Shown: positions 41,254 to 50,519, counted from the first letter of the stretch. The stretch: DNA of 50,562 bases from CAYMFD01 sp964389475 (GCA_964389475.1 CAYMFD010000016.1:1-50562), one strand, 5' to 3'. Notes: generated by a model not told the origin, from the letters alone. A program made the numbers and translations.

Positions 41254-43278
41254 ATGAGCACCTATAAGTTAGAATCACACTACTCCCCCACTGGCGACCA
41301 ACCCCAGGCCATCAAGCAGCTGGTCAGTGGTATAAATAAAGGCGATCCTTACCAGGTCCTACTCGGTGTTACGGGTTCGGGTAAGACATTTACCATGGCC
41401 AATGTGATACAGCAGTGTGATCGGCCTGTCCTAGTCCTCACCCATAACAAGACCCTAACCGCACAGCTCTACAGCGAACTGCAGGAGTTCTTTCCTGAAA
41501 GTGCCGTAGAGTACTTTGTGAGTTACTACGACTACTACCAGCCAGAGGCCTATATCTCCGTCACCGATACATTCATCGAAAAAGACCTCAGTATCAATGA
41601 GGAGGTCGATAAGCTGCGACTCAGGGCCACAACCAGCCTACTCTCAGGCCGACGCGATGTCATCATCGTCTCGTCCGTATCGTGTATCTACGGTATGGGA
41701 AATCCGGAGGACTACGCAGGTAGTATCGTACGGATCGAGACCGGGCAGACCATCACTCGCAATAGCTTTTTGTATGCCCTCGTCAATAGTCTGTATTCTC
41801 GATCGGAGGTCGAGTTTAAGCGCGGCACTTTTAGGGTAAAGGGCGATACCGTCGACATCCACCTACCCTATGTCGACCATGGGATACGCGTCATATTTTT
41901 CGGTGACGAAATAGAGATCATCGAGCAGATTGAGCTAGAGTCGGGCAAGCGTATACAGGCACTCACTCACGCCGCTATATTCCCTGCTAACCTGTACGTC
42001 GCCCCCAAGGACCGCCTCCAGGCCATTATACGTATGATAGAGGATGAGATGATCGACCAGCAAAAGTTCTTCGAGACCGAGCAGCGATTTATCGAGGCCA
42101 AGCGGATCGTCGAGCGGACACAGTTTGACCTAGAGATGATCCGAGAGCTAGGCTACTGCAATGGTATCGAGAATTACTCTAGATTTTTTGATGGTCGACA
42201 GATGGGGACGAGGCCTTTCTGCCTACTCGACTACTTCCCGAACGACTACCTCATGATCATCGATGAGAGTCATGTGACCATACCCCAAGTACGAGGTATG
42301 TGGGGCGGTGACCGCGCTAGGAAGCTGAGCCTCGTTGATCATGGATTTAGGCTACCGTCCGCTATGGACAATAGGCCGCTCAACTTTGACGAATTTGAGT
42401 CGATTACTGGGCAGACCGTCTATGTAAGTGCTACGCCTGGCGACTACGAACTATCACAAACCGAAGGGCTCGTCGTGGAGCAGATCGTACGACCTACAGG
42501 CCTACTCGATCCACCGATCGAAGTACGACCTAGCCTCAACCAGATAGACGACCTACTAGATGAGATACAAGGCCGTATCAAAATAGACGAACGCATCCTT
42601 GTCACTACCCTCACCAAGCGTATGGCAGAGGAGCTGACCAAGTATCTGGCGCGACTAGATATCAAGGTACGATACATCCACTCGGAGGTCGATACCCTAG
42701 ACCGCGTCGAGATATTGAGGGACTTGCGCTTGGGAGAGTTTGACGTATTGGTAGGGGTTAACCTACTGCGGGAGGGACTAGACTTACCAGAGGTATCACT
42801 GGTCGCCATCATCGATGCAGACAAGGAGGGTTTTCTCCGTAATCAGCGATCCCTCACACAGACTGCGGGTCGAGCTGCCCGTAATGCCAATGGCCTAGTG
42901 ATATTCTATGCTGATAAGGTGACAGACAGTATGCAGATCACTATCGACGAGACCAACCGTCGTCGTGCCATACAGATGGCACATAACGAAGAACACGGTA
43001 TCACCCCGACCACCGTCACCAAGACCAAGGAACAAATATTGGCACAAAAATCAATCCTCGACATAAGGGGCAAGAAACCGAAGAAATACGACAACGATAC
43101 CGAGGTCGGCCTAGCCGCTGACCCAGTGATCAGCAATATGAACCTCGACCAACTAGATCGACTGATCTCCGAGACCGAGCGAAAGATGAAAAAGGCGGCC
43201 AAAGAACTCGACTTTATCTCAGCTGCCCAGTACCGTGATGACTTATACGAACTCAAACGACAAGCAAAAAACAAATGA
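41254..43278 (+). CDS. uvrB: UvrABC excision nuclease subunit B
   Basis: DNA-damage verification helicase of nucleotide-excision repair, 674 residues. Walker A GVTGSGKT (38-45), damage-binding beta hairpin YYDYYQPEAYI, Walker B DESH (in LMIIDESHVTIPQ), helicase motifs YVSATPGDYEL, TLTKRMAEELTKYL, VLVGVNLLREGLDLPEVSLV and QTAGRAARN. A C-terminal UVR coiled-coil motif (LISETERKMKKAAKELDFIS) contacts UvrC. Full length and intact. The stop overlaps the following lactonase gene by 4 nt, though no functional link is known. Confidence 0.98.
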   Translation: MSTYKLESHYSPTGDQPQAIKQLVSGINKGDPYQVLLGVTGSGKTFTMANVIQQCDRPVLVLTHNKTLTAQLYSELQEFFPESAVEYFVSYYDYYQPEAYISVTDTFIEKDLSINEEVDKLRLRATTSLLSGRRDVIIVSSVSCIYGMGNPEDYAGSIVRIETGQTITRNSFLYALVNSLYSRSEVEFKRGTFRVKGDTVDIHLPYVDHGIRVIFFGDEIEIIEQIELESGKRIQALTHAAIFPANLYVAPKDRLQAIIRMIEDEMIDQQKFFETEQRFIEAKRIVERTQFDLEMIRELGYCNGIENYSRFFDGRQMGTRPFCLLDYFPNDYLMIIDESHVTIPQVRGMWGGDRARKLSLVDHGFRLPSAMDNRPLNFDEFESITGQTVYVSATPGDYELSQTEGLVVEQIVRPTGLLDPPIEVRPSLNQIDDLLDEIQGRIKIDERILVTTLTKRMAEELTKYLARLDIKVRYIHSEVDTLDRVEILRDLRLGEFDVLVGVNLLREGLDLPEVSLVAIIDADKEGFLRNQRSLTQTAGRAARNANGLVIFYADKVTDSMQITIDETNRRRAIQMAHNEEHGITPTTVTKTKEQILAQKSILDIRGKKPKKYDNDTEVGLAADPVISNMNLDQLDRLISETERKMKKAAKELDFISAAQYRDDLYELKRQAKNK

Positions 43279-44264
43279 CAAAGCCCATCCTCCTTACCCT
43301 ATGCATCGCCACCCTATTATCAGCCTGTAAGCACGATGCCACTGGTGATCTAAGTATTAACGACGGTCGTATGCTGCAGCACATCGCCTCCGATGCCCGA
43401 CTAGACACCCTATCGAATGGCTACAAGTGGAGCGAAGGCCCCGTCTGGCTAGATGATCAGCAGATGCTCCTATGGTCAGATGTACCCGATAATGCTATAT
43501 ATCAGTGGACAGAAGCAGAAGGCACCAAGACCTACCTACGTCCTAGCGGCTACCTCGGCCAGGATGGACGAGAAGGTTCTAACGGCCTCATCATCAATGC
43601 AGACGGCGACCTAGTACTCTGCCAGCATGGCGAACGGATACTGGCCAAGATGGCTACGCCGGTCGACCAGCCACGACCTAGATTTACACCTATCGCAACT
43701 AACTACGGCGGCCGCAAGCTCAATAGTCCTAACGATGTCGTACAGGCGAGTAACGGCACCTACTTCTTTACCGATCCACCCTACGGCCTACCCCAGCAAG
43801 ACGACGATCCAGCTAAGGAGCTGTCCTTCGAGGGAATATACCGGACCCATGTAGACCGCACGGAGTATATCTACCTACTCGACTCGTCGCTTACTCGGCC
43901 CAATGGACTGGCGTTTTCTCCTGACGAAAAGTATCTCTACGTCGCTAATAGTGACCCCAAGCGGGCGATCTGGATGCAGTATGAGATGTCTGATAACTTA
44001 GAAAAGATCGTCTCCAAAAAAGTATTCTTCGATGCGACCAGCATGGTTGGCGATAAGAAGGGTCTACCAGATGGCCTCAAAGTGACAAAGGACGGAACCA
44101 TTTTCGCCACCGGGCCAGGCGGTGTATTAGTTTTTGATCCAGATGGCACCCACCTAGGCACCATAGAGACAGGGCAGGCTACGGCCAACTGTGCTTTTAA
44201 TGCAGATGAGTCCAAGCTATATATGACGGCTCATAGCTATATCTTTAGTATAGATCTATTGTAA
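43275..44264 (+). CDS. SMP-30/gluconolactonase-like lipoprotein
   Basis: Protein of 329 residues: lipoprotein signal PILLTLCIATLLSAC (Cys17), then a six-bladed beta propeller. Metal-site motifs known from SMP-30/gluconolactonase are present: WSEGPVWLDDQQ (Glu), KLNSPNDVVQASNG (Asn), RPNGLAFSPDEKYLYVANSD, and GLPDGLKVTKDGTIFATGPG (Asp). It probably hydrolyses a sugar lactone or related ester outside the inner membrane. Co-translated with uvrB (ATGA overlap). A bulged stem-loop, CACTTGC-T-ATGCT with AGCATGCAAGTG, lies at 44284-44317 but has no T-run. Confidence 0.9.
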   Translation: MTKPILLTLCIATLLSACKHDATGDLSINDGRMLQHIASDARLDTLSNGYKWSEGPVWLDDQQMLLWSDVPDNAIYQWTEAEGTKTYLRPSGYLGQDGREGSNGLIINADGDLVLCQHGERILAKMATPVDQPRPRFTPIATNYGGRKLNSPNDVVQASNGTYFFTDPPYGLPQQDDDPAKELSFEGIYRTHVDRTEYIYLLDSSLTRPNGLAFSPDEKYLYVANSDPKRAIWMQYEMSDNLEKIVSKKVFFDATSMVGDKKGLPDGLKVTKDGTIFATGPGGVLVFDPDGTHLGTIETGQATANCAFNADESKLYMTAHSYIFSIDLL

Positions 44265-44335
44265 TAATACTGCTAGTCCAAGGCACTTGCTATGCTGCAA
44301 GGAAAAGCATGCAAGTGTTAAAGTGGGAGGTAAAA

Positions 44336-44382
44336 TTTGACAAGCAAAGACAAGTGGCGTATTTTTATGGTCAAATGGCGTA
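44336..44382 (+). promoter_or_regulatory. Promoter and direct repeats before the ParS/RES module
   Basis: TTTG (44336-44339) and TATTTTTA (44360-44367) are 20 nt apart and fit the Bacteroidota promoter with one mismatch. TGGCGTA occurs twice, at 44355-44361 and 44376-44382, exactly 21 bp apart (two helical turns). The first overlaps the -7 element, the second ends 3 bp before the antitoxin ATG. They are probable operator half-sites. Confidence 0.55.
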
Positions 44383-44385
44383 ATT

Positions 44386-44808
44386 ATGATCAAGTATACT
44401 GCACCTGACACTATGGAGCTACACGAGGCAGCTGTGATGAGTTATCGGTCACCTGGTAAGATCGCTATGGCTAGGCGAGGTCTCTACATGCAAGACGTAT
44501 TAGATATAGCACATCGACTGTCCCTGTCCTTGAGTGATCTCAGCCCTATCTTACATACGAGCCAGCGGTCACTACAGCGATATGCACCCGACAAGGTCCT
44601 TTCCACTGACCTATCGAGTATTGTACTCATGCTCAGGGATCTACACAGTCACGCTAGCGATATCATAGGCGAGGACCATGTAGCTGGGTGGCTGCGAGAG
44701 CATGTACCAGCCCTAGGTTGCACGCCGCTATCACTACTAGATACTCCCTTCGGTTTTGTACAGGTGAGCGACACCTTGTCTCGCATCGCTCATGGCATCT
44801 ATGCATGA
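44386..44808 (+). CDS. Xre/ParS-family antitoxin (DUF2384)
   Basis: Antitoxin of 140 residues. An N-terminal helical Xre-like part (LYMQDVLDIAHRLSLSLSDL, SPILHTSQRSLQRY) binds DNA. A C-terminal DUF2384 domain (AGWLREHVPALGCTPLSLLD, GFVQVSDTLSRIAHGIYA) binds and blocks the RES toxin. The signature GxxPLxLLDTxxG near the C-terminus is well conserved. Stop and toxin start overlap by 4 nt. Together with the toxin it probably represses the promoter carrying the paired TGGCGTA sites. Confidence 0.9.
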   Translation: MIKYTAPDTMELHEAAVMSYRSPGKIAMARRGLYMQDVLDIAHRLSLSLSDLSPILHTSQRSLQRYAPDKVLSTDLSSIVLMLRDLHSHASDIIGEDHVAGWLREHVPALGCTPLSLLDTPFGFVQVSDTLSRIAHGIYA

Positions 44809-45260
44809 TTGTCTACAGGATCACAGCAGCACAGTATGCAGGTGACATCTCTGGCATAGGAGCAGAGAAGTACGGCGGCAGGTGGAACCGTAGAGGGCAG
44901 CCAGTCGTCTATGCTAGTTTCTCACGAGCATTGGCCTTACTAGAACTACTCGTCAACCTCAAGGCACCGCAGGACTTTAGCCGTCCTTACACCTTTACGG
45001 TGATCGAGGTAGAGGACATGGATATCATAGAGATATCGACAGACTTACTACGAAGCTTCGGTGCGGGTCATCACTATGAGGCTTCACGGACCTTGGCAGA
45101 TGACTGCTGGCAGCGACTCAATGCTATGGGGATCTCTGTACCATCAGCTGTACTACCCTACGAAAGCAACCTGGTACTTAATGTCCAGCACCCCGAGTTT
45201 CACAGACGGGTCAAAGTACTTCGTACGGAGCCCTATGAGATCGAGTCGAGATTACAGTAG
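44805..45260 (+). CDS. RES-domain toxin (NAD+-targeting)
   Basis: Toxin of 151 residues from the ATG at 44805, which overlaps the antitoxin stop. The RES domain is complete: VYRITAAQYAGDISGIGAEK, YGGRWNRRGQPVVYAS with the conserved Arg and Tyr, ALALLELLVNLKAP with the conserved Glu (about 47), and the Ser-containing VPSAVLPYESNLVLNVQHPE. RES toxins degrade NAD+ or ADP-ribosylate a host enzyme, stopping growth. The open frame extends farther upstream inside the antitoxin gene, but this start gives the family N-terminus MIVYRI. Confidence 0.92.
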   Translation: MIVYRITAAQYAGDISGIGAEKYGGRWNRRGQPVVYASFSRALALLELLVNLKAPQDFSRPYTFTVIEVEDMDIIEISTDLLRSFGAGHHYEASRTLADDCWQRLNAMGISVPSAVLPYESNLVLNVQHPEFHRRVKVLRTEPYEIESRLQ

Positions 45261-45399
45261 AGATTTTGACTTACCATTGACGGTAGTACGAAAGAGCAAG
45301 ACGTTTGCACCAGTCTCACTATTGCCTTTTACCCTTGGTGCTAATAATCCAAAGCAGGTTAGTAGGTCTAGTCCTTCTACTTTGCGACCTTTGTATACT

Positions 45400-46560
45400 A
45401 TGGGATCAGACAAACCATTTCACGAACTCAAGATCGGTATCCTAGGGGGTGGGCAGCTCGGCAAGATGATGATCCAAGATGCCAGCAAGCTAGGCATCAC
45501 CCTGCACATGATGGACAAGTCGGCAGACAGCCCAGCCGCTGCGATCAACCCAGCATTTACCATCGGTAATATCCTCGACGAGGCGGACGTACTAGCCTTT
45601 GGTAAGGATAAAGACATCGTCTCCATCGAGATCGAGGCCGTGCATGTGGGTGCCTTAGAGCAACTGCAAGCAGCCGGCGTTAAGGTCTACCCTCAACCAG
45701 AGGTCTTACGCATCATTAATGACAAAGGCTTGCAAAAGCAGTACTACCAGTCTCACGGACTCGCTACTTCGGCATTTTTGCTAGCAGACGGCAAGGACCA
45801 CATCCTACAATTACTCAGCAGTGGAGAGCTCAGCCTACCCTTTGTACAGAAGGCGAGGACGGGCGGCTACGATGGCAAGGGAGTGGTTGTCATACGTACA
45901 AAGGCAGACCTCAACGAACTGCTACCGGTGCCAAGCATCTGCGAGGCATTAGTCGACATAGACAAGGAGTTGTCTGTGATCGTTGCTCGCACACCGAGCG
46001 GTGAGGTACGATCCTTCCCAGTTGCAGAGCAGGAGTTTCACCCAACGGCCAACCTCGTCGAGTGCCTGTACACCCCTAGTCGGACGAGTGCAGAGACTCA
46101 GGCAGCAGCCATAACCCTAGCAGAGTCTATCGCCGAAGCCCTAGAAGTGGTGGGGCTATTGGCTGTCGAGTTATTCTTGACCCAGCAAGGCGACCTACTC
46201 ATCAACGAGGTAGCACCACGACCGCACAATAGCGGACACCATACCATCGAGGGAGCAGTAACTAGTCAGTTTGAGCAGCACCTACGGGCCATCACGGATA
46301 GTCCACTAGGCGACACCACATTCCTACAAGCAGCCGTAATGGTCAACCTCCTAGGCGATCCAGACCACACTGGCCCCGTACACTACCGAGGCCTAGACAC
46401 ATGCCTAGCTATACCTGCTGCGCATATGCATCTATATGGCAAGGCAGCTACAAAGCCCTATCGTAAAATGGGGCATGCCACCGTAACTGGTGAGTCCCTA
46501 GAAGAGACTATCATAGAGGCCAAGCGCCTCAGAGACACGTTAAAAATCATCAGCAAATGA
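45400..46560 (+). CDS. purK: N5-carboxyaminoimidazole ribonucleotide synthase
   Basis: ATP-grasp enzyme of 386 residues that makes N5-CAIR from AIR, ATP and bicarbonate in de novo purine synthesis. Pre-ATP-grasp start KIGILGGGQLGKMMIQDASK; ATP-grasp motifs FVQKARTGGYDGKGVVVIRT, LINEVAPRPHNSGHHTIEGA and EQHLRAITDSPLGDT. An open frame runs upstream to 45061 through the RES toxin gene, but the ATG at 45400 gives the normal N-terminus. Its stop overlaps purE by 4 nt. Confidence 0.95.
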   Translation: MGSDKPFHELKIGILGGGQLGKMMIQDASKLGITLHMMDKSADSPAAAINPAFTIGNILDEADVLAFGKDKDIVSIEIEAVHVGALEQLQAAGVKVYPQPEVLRIINDKGLQKQYYQSHGLATSAFLLADGKDHILQLLSSGELSLPFVQKARTGGYDGKGVVVIRTKADLNELLPVPSICEALVDIDKELSVIVARTPSGEVRSFPVAEQEFHPTANLVECLYTPSRTSAETQAAAITLAESIAEALEVVGLLAVELFLTQQGDLLINEVAPRPHNSGHHTIEGAVTSQFEQHLRAITDSPLGDTTFLQAAVMVNLLGDPDHTGPVHYRGLDTCLAIPAAHMHLYGKAATKPYRKMGHATVTGESLEETIIEAKRLRDTLKIISK

Positions 46561-47048
46561 AAGAGCCGATCGTAAGTATCATCATGGGATCAGATAGTGA
46601 CTGGCCCGTTATGAAAGCAGCAGCAGACATCCTCAAGCAGCTGGACGTCGCCTTTGAAGCCAGGGTCGTCTCTGCACACCGTACGCCAGACTTGATGTAT
46701 GATTTTGCCAAAAAAGCCCACCAGCGAGGTATCAAAGTCATCATCGCTGGTGCTGGAGGCGCCGCCCACCTGCCAGGCATGGTGGCAGCCCTCACGCCAC
46801 TACCCGTAATCGGCGTGCCGGTCAAGAGTAGAAATAGTATCGATGGCTGGGACAGCATACTGAGTATCCTACAGATGCCAGGCGGCATACCCGTAGCCAC
46901 CGTGGCCCTAGATGGTGGTAAGAATGCAGGTATACTTGCCGCCAGCATCATAGGCAGCAGTGATACTGCCACACTGGAGAAGGTCATCGCCTACAAGCAA
47001 GGACTGACCGATGCAGTATTGGCCAAAAAACTACCGGCTCATGACTAG
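46557..47048 (+). CDS. purE: N5-carboxyaminoimidazole ribonucleotide mutase
   Basis: Class I PurE of 163 residues, converting N5-CAIR to CAIR. Motifs: IIMGSDSDWPVMKAAADIL, VVSAHRTPDLMYDFA with the catalytic His, IIAGAGGAAHLPGMVAALTP and GWDSILSILQMPGGIPVATV. It is co-translated with purK (ATGA), as expected for enzymes that hand over an unstable intermediate. Its last codons overlap the Nif3-like gene by 8 nt. Confidence 0.96.
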   Translation: MKEPIVSIIMGSDSDWPVMKAAADILKQLDVAFEARVVSAHRTPDLMYDFAKKAHQRGIKVIIAGAGGAAHLPGMVAALTPLPVIGVPVKSRNSIDGWDSILSILQMPGGIPVATVALDGGKNAGILAASIIGSSDTATLEKVIAYKQGLTDAVLAKKLPAHD

Positions 47049-47841
47049 GATCAAGGACGTAATCGATCACCTCGAGTCGGTAGCACCGCCGGCCTACCAG
47101 ATGTCATATGACAATAGTCAACTCCTAGTCGGTGACGTGTCAGCAATAGTCACAGGTGTACTTACTACCCTAGACTGCATCGAAGCTAGTGTAGACGAGG
47201 CGATCGCTACCCAATGCAATCTTATAGTGGCCCACCACCCGATAATATTTAGCGGGCTCAAGCAGCTCGTCGGCCGCAACTATATAGAACGGACGGTCAT
47301 CAAGGCCATCAAGCACGACATCGCGATCTACGCCATTCACACCAATCTAGACAGCGTACTAGACCATGGCGTCAATACTGAGATTGCCAATCGCCTAGGA
47401 CTAGAGAAGGCGACCATACTAGCTCCCGACCTACAGCATGACAGCGAAGGCAAGGTGGGTGCAGGTCTCCTAGGCATCCTGCCACATGCCATGGCGACCG
47501 ACGCCTTCCTGGAGCATCTAAAATCGAATATGGCATGCAGCGTCATCAAGCATACGGCCATCACGTCACGACAGATCAAAACGGTGGCTATCTGTGGCGG
47601 TTCGGGTGGTTTCTTACTACCGGCAGCCAAGGCTAGCAAGGCCGACATTTTCATCACCAGTGACTATAAATATCATGAGTTTTTTGATGCAGATGGCGAC
47701 ATCATTATCGCCGACATAGGACACTACGAAAGCGAACAATTTACGATCGACTTACTTCATCGTTTAGTCAGTCAAAAATTTAATACCTTTGCAGCCCATA
47801 AAACGAAGGTAATCACTAATCCAGTGAGCTACTTTTACTAA
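47041..47841 (+). CDS. Nif3-like dinuclear metal-centre protein (YbgI family)
   Basis: Protein of 266 residues from the ATG at 47041. Metal-binding motifs of the Nif3/GTP cyclohydrolase I type 2 family: LIVAHHPIIFSGLKQL (two His), YAIHTNLDSVLDHGVN (His, Asp), and the C-terminal DIGHYESEQFTIDLL (His, Glu). Hexameric ring proteins with two metals per subunit; the biochemical role is unsettled. It lacks the PII-like insert of longer homologues. Overlaps purE by 8 nt and lies 20 nt before the zinc-ribbon gene. Confidence 0.92.
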   Translation: MTRIKDVIDHLESVAPPAYQMSYDNSQLLVGDVSAIVTGVLTTLDCIEASVDEAIATQCNLIVAHHPIIFSGLKQLVGRNYIERTVIKAIKHDIAIYAIHTNLDSVLDHGVNTEIANRLGLEKATILAPDLQHDSEGKVGAGLLGILPHAMATDAFLEHLKSNMACSVIKHTAITSRQIKTVAICGGSGGFLLPAAKASKADIFITSDYKYHEFFDADGDIIIADIGHYESEQFTIDLLHRLVSQKFNTFAAHKTKVITNPVSYFY

Positions 47842-47861
47842 TCTAAAATTGCCCAGTTTAC

Positions 47862-48617
47862 ATGGCTAAGACAGAAGCAAAGTCAGTCGAAGAAGTTTTA
47901 AACACTCTTTTCGAACTACAATCTATCGATAGCAAGGTTGACGAGATCAAAATCTTAAAGGGAGAACTACCTATGGAGGTAAGTGACCTAGAGGACGATA
48001 TCGCAGGTGTGCAGACCCGTATCAACAAGCTCAACGAGACTATCGACGAGATAAAGACCGATATCGCCAATCACAATAAGAACATACACGAGGCAGAGGC
48101 CCTGATCGAGCGATACGAGAGACAGCTCGATAACGTGAAAAACAATCGTGAGTACGATGCTCTCACAAAAGAGCTAGAGCTACAGAAGCTGGAAATACAG
48201 CTTTCTAAAAAGCGTATAGGCGAGGCTGAGATAGGGCAAACTGCCAAAGAGGCGACTCTAGCTACTAACTCAGAGCGAATCGCCGGTCTACAAGAGAACC
48301 TAGAGCGAAAGCAATCTGAGCTAGCGGACATCATAGCTAAGACGGAGAAGGAAGAAACGAAGCTTAATAAGGCGTCTGCCAAAGCTCGTAAAACCATCGA
48401 GGCAAGACTACTTAAGTCATATGACAGAATCAGAAACAACTACCGTAACGGCCTAGCTGTGGTACCTGTCAATAGAGGCTCGTGTGGCGGTTGCTTTAAC
48501 AAGATACCACCACAGACGATCATTGAGATCGGACAGAGCAAAAATGTCATTGCCTGCGAACACTGTGGTCGAGTACTAGTAAGTGACAAGATCGCTGGTA
48601 TAGAAAGCGAAGACTAG
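47862..48617 (+). CDS. Coiled-coil zinc-ribbon protein (COG1579)
   Basis: Protein of 251 residues. Residues about 15-185 form a long antiparallel coiled coil (IAGVQTRINKLNETIDEIKT, YDALTKELELQKLEIQLSKK, LQENLERKQSELADIIAKTE). The C-terminal zf-RING_7 zinc ribbon has four Cys, CGGCFNKIPPQ and CEHCGRVLV. Members are often encoded next to Nif3-like proteins, as here. Proposed nucleic-acid-binding adaptor; function not established. A hairpin follows the stop. Confidence 0.92.
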   Translation: MAKTEAKSVEEVLNTLFELQSIDSKVDEIKILKGELPMEVSDLEDDIAGVQTRINKLNETIDEIKTDIANHNKNIHEAEALIERYERQLDNVKNNREYDALTKELELQKLEIQLSKKRIGEAEIGQTAKEATLATNSERIAGLQENLERKQSELADIIAKTEKEETKLNKASAKARKTIEARLLKSYDRIRNNYRNGLAVVPVNRGSCGGCFNKIPPQTIIEIGQSKNVIACEHCGRVLVSDKIAGIESED

Positions 48618-48645
48618 AATACCCAAGTCTAACAATAAAAATGAT

Positions 48646-48679
48646 GAAGCGGCAATCATAGCAATATGGTAGCCGCTTC
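48646..48679 (+). terminator. Probable terminator after the zinc-ribbon gene
   Basis: GAAGCGGC (48646-48653) pairs with GCCGCTTC (48672-48679), enclosing 18 nt that can pair further. The following GTCTATTATA is only weakly T-rich, so strength is uncertain. It lies 29 nt after the stop. Confidence 0.6.
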
Positions 48680-48768
48680 GTCTATTATACGCTATCGCAT
48701 CTCCGGGTGCATCAATTATCGCGTCGATACTGTATAGTAATACATAAGACGTAAAAATCATAAACACT

Positions 48769-49398
48769 ATGTGGGCATGGATAAGGGGGCTTCTAGGTCT
48801 TGAGCACAACCCAGTAGTAGAAGACATAGATCCTAATATGAAGTACTTGATCGTAGGTCTCGGCAATATAGGTGGTGAGTACGATAACACTCGGCACAAC
48901 ATCGGATTTGACGTAGTAGACCACCTAGCGGCTGAAAAAGAAAGCACGTGGAAGGTAGACAAGCTAGGTAGTATCGCCGTCATCAAGCATAAGGGACGTA
49001 GCATCACCTTACTAAAGCCATCGACCTATATGAACCGTAGCGGCAAGGCTGTCAAGTACTGGATGGATAAGCTCAAGGTGCAGAAGGACAATACGATGAT
49101 CGTGGTAGATGACCTCCACCTGGACTACGGCAAACTACGCATGCGTGCTAAGGGTAGCGATGCTGGCCACAATGGCCTCAAGGATATCCAGCAAGTACTA
49201 GGCGGCAGCAAGTATCCTCGTCTCAAGGTCGGCATCGGTAATGACTTCGGCCCTGGACAACAAGTGGACTACGTACTCGGCAAGTGGTCTAGCCAAGAGA
49301 GGGAGACCCTACCACAAATTATACAGAAGGCATCCGATATGTGCCTATCCTACGTATCTATCGGTATGAATCGTACCATGAACAGCTTTAATGAATAA
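48769..49398 (+). CDS. pth: Peptidyl-tRNA hydrolase
   Basis: Esterase of 209 residues that releases peptides from stalled peptidyl-tRNA. Catalytic and binding residues known for Pth are present: NTRHNIGFDVVD (catalytic His), PSTYMNRSGKAV (Asn), IVVDDLHLDYGKLR (Asp) and GHNGLKDI (Asn). About 24 residues precede the usual start YLIVGLGNIGGEYDNTRHN. Such a short N-terminal extension is common in Bacteroidota Pth, so I keep the ATG at 48769; the alternative start is the Met at 48838. Confidence 0.94.
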   Translation: MWAWIRGLLGLEHNPVVEDIDPNMKYLIVGLGNIGGEYDNTRHNIGFDVVDHLAAEKESTWKVDKLGSIAVIKHKGRSITLLKPSTYMNRSGKAVKYWMDKLKVQKDNTMIVVDDLHLDYGKLRMRAKGSDAGHNGLKDIQQVLGGSKYPRLKVGIGNDFGPGQQVDYVLGKWSSQERETLPQIIQKASDMCLSYVSIGMNRTMNSFNE

Positions 49399-49487
49399 GT
49401 GAGTATAGATGTCCCCACCGCGTCCTGATGATACAAAACATCAAGAGAGTTAGGACCGTTATACTTACATATGCCTTGTTATTGCTT

Positions 49488-50519
49488 ATGACTAGATTGC
49501 CTATTTACTTGATCCTGCTACTTGCCATCCTGACGACAGGCTGCGATGAGGACTTTACTGAGCTAGACCTCGTGCTATCGACCACCTCAGCAGAGGCAGG
49601 GTCTATGATAGGCTACAGCCTATCTGTCAATGCAATAGACCTCGTATCTAGGTATGAGATCAAGGCCAGCGTAGGAGAGGAGGTTGTATACCGGTACATT
49701 AGTACGCCTAATACGGAGATCGTACGACAAGACTCTAGCTTCTTCGTGGGCAATAGGACTGGAGACCTAACCGTCACGGCCAAGATTAGCGATACAGGCG
49801 GATCAACGGTTACAGATACGGAGGTTGCACAGATCACAGGACCTGTGGCTGGTAACCTGGTGCTTAACTGGCGACTAAGCTATGATGACTCACCCCTCGT
49901 TTTTTTCACACCATATGAATATGATAACTACGAAATAACATTTACCAGGTTTACCACTTACATCAGTGAACTCACACTAGGCGATAGGCCAACGGATGAT
50001 CGGGTATTTTATGCGACTGTAGGGGATAGTCATGTAGATGTAGACCAGTCCGCCCAGGGTTACAGCTTACCCATCGCGGTGGCTCCGGGCACTTATGAGG
50101 GACTACAGATAGGTCTAGGCGTCAACCCTGAGCTCAATGCTACCCGACCTAGCGACTGGCCATCTGGTCACCCACTAGCCTCATCCGGAGAGTACTGGCT
50201 GAGCTGGACCAGCTATGTATTTACCAAGGTAGAAGGCACCATAGACCTAGATGGTGACGGCATATCTGATCGATCATTTGCCCTACACTTGGGTGGCGAT
50301 GTCGCCTACCAGTCTATAAGCACAGAGGATACCATAACCATAGTAGAAGGTGAGGATACGGAGATACGTATAGGCCTAGATATCCGAGACTGGTTCTACG
50401 GGGTAGAAAACGGACCATACAACCTCATCGATGAGGGCTCGATACATAGCACCCAGCACATACCATTGATAGAAAGACTACAAGCAGATTATAATAACCT
50501 ATTCACAATCGACCAATGA
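49488..50519 (+). CDS. MbnP-like lipoprotein
   Basis: Protein of 343 residues: lipoprotein signal PIYLILLLAILTTGC (Cys18). After an Ig-like N-terminal stretch (to about 115) comes an MbnP-type domain: LVLNWRLSYDDSPLVFFTPY, ITFTRFTTYISELTL, IGLGVNPELNATRPSDWPSG, HPLASSGEYWLSWTSYVFTK and VEGTIDLDGD. MbnP-like proteins pair with MbnH-type di-haem proteins and are linked to copper handling in methanobactin loci; in Bacteroidota such pairs occur without methanobactin. An earlier ATG at 49428 is in frame, but 49488 gives a canonical lipoprotein. The next gene starts within its stop codon. Confidence 0.85.
   Translation: MTRLPIYLILLLAILTTGCDEDFTELDLVLSTTSAEAGSMIGYSLSVNAIDLVSRYEIKASVGEEVVYRYISTPNTEIVRQDSSFFVGNRTGDLTVTAKISDTGGSTVTDTEVAQITGPVAGNLVLNWRLSYDDSPLVFFTPYEYDNYEITFTRFTTYISELTLGDRPTDDRVFYATVGDSHVDVDQSAQGYSLPIAVAPGTYEGLQIGLGVNPELNATRPSDWPSGHPLASSGEYWLSWTSYVFTKVEGTIDLDGDGISDRSFALHLGGDVAYQSISTEDTITIVEGEDTEIRIGLDIRDWFYGVENGPYNLIDEGSIHSTQHIPLIERLQADYNNLFTIDQ

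Noticed and set aside
44688..44804. Upstream extension of the RES toxin reading frame
   Set aside because: It lies inside the antitoxin gene and does not resemble RES proteins; the ATGA-overlap start gives the family N-terminus.
45061..45399. Upstream extension of purK
   Set aside because: It overlaps the toxin gene in another frame and has no PurK similarity before the ATG at 45400.
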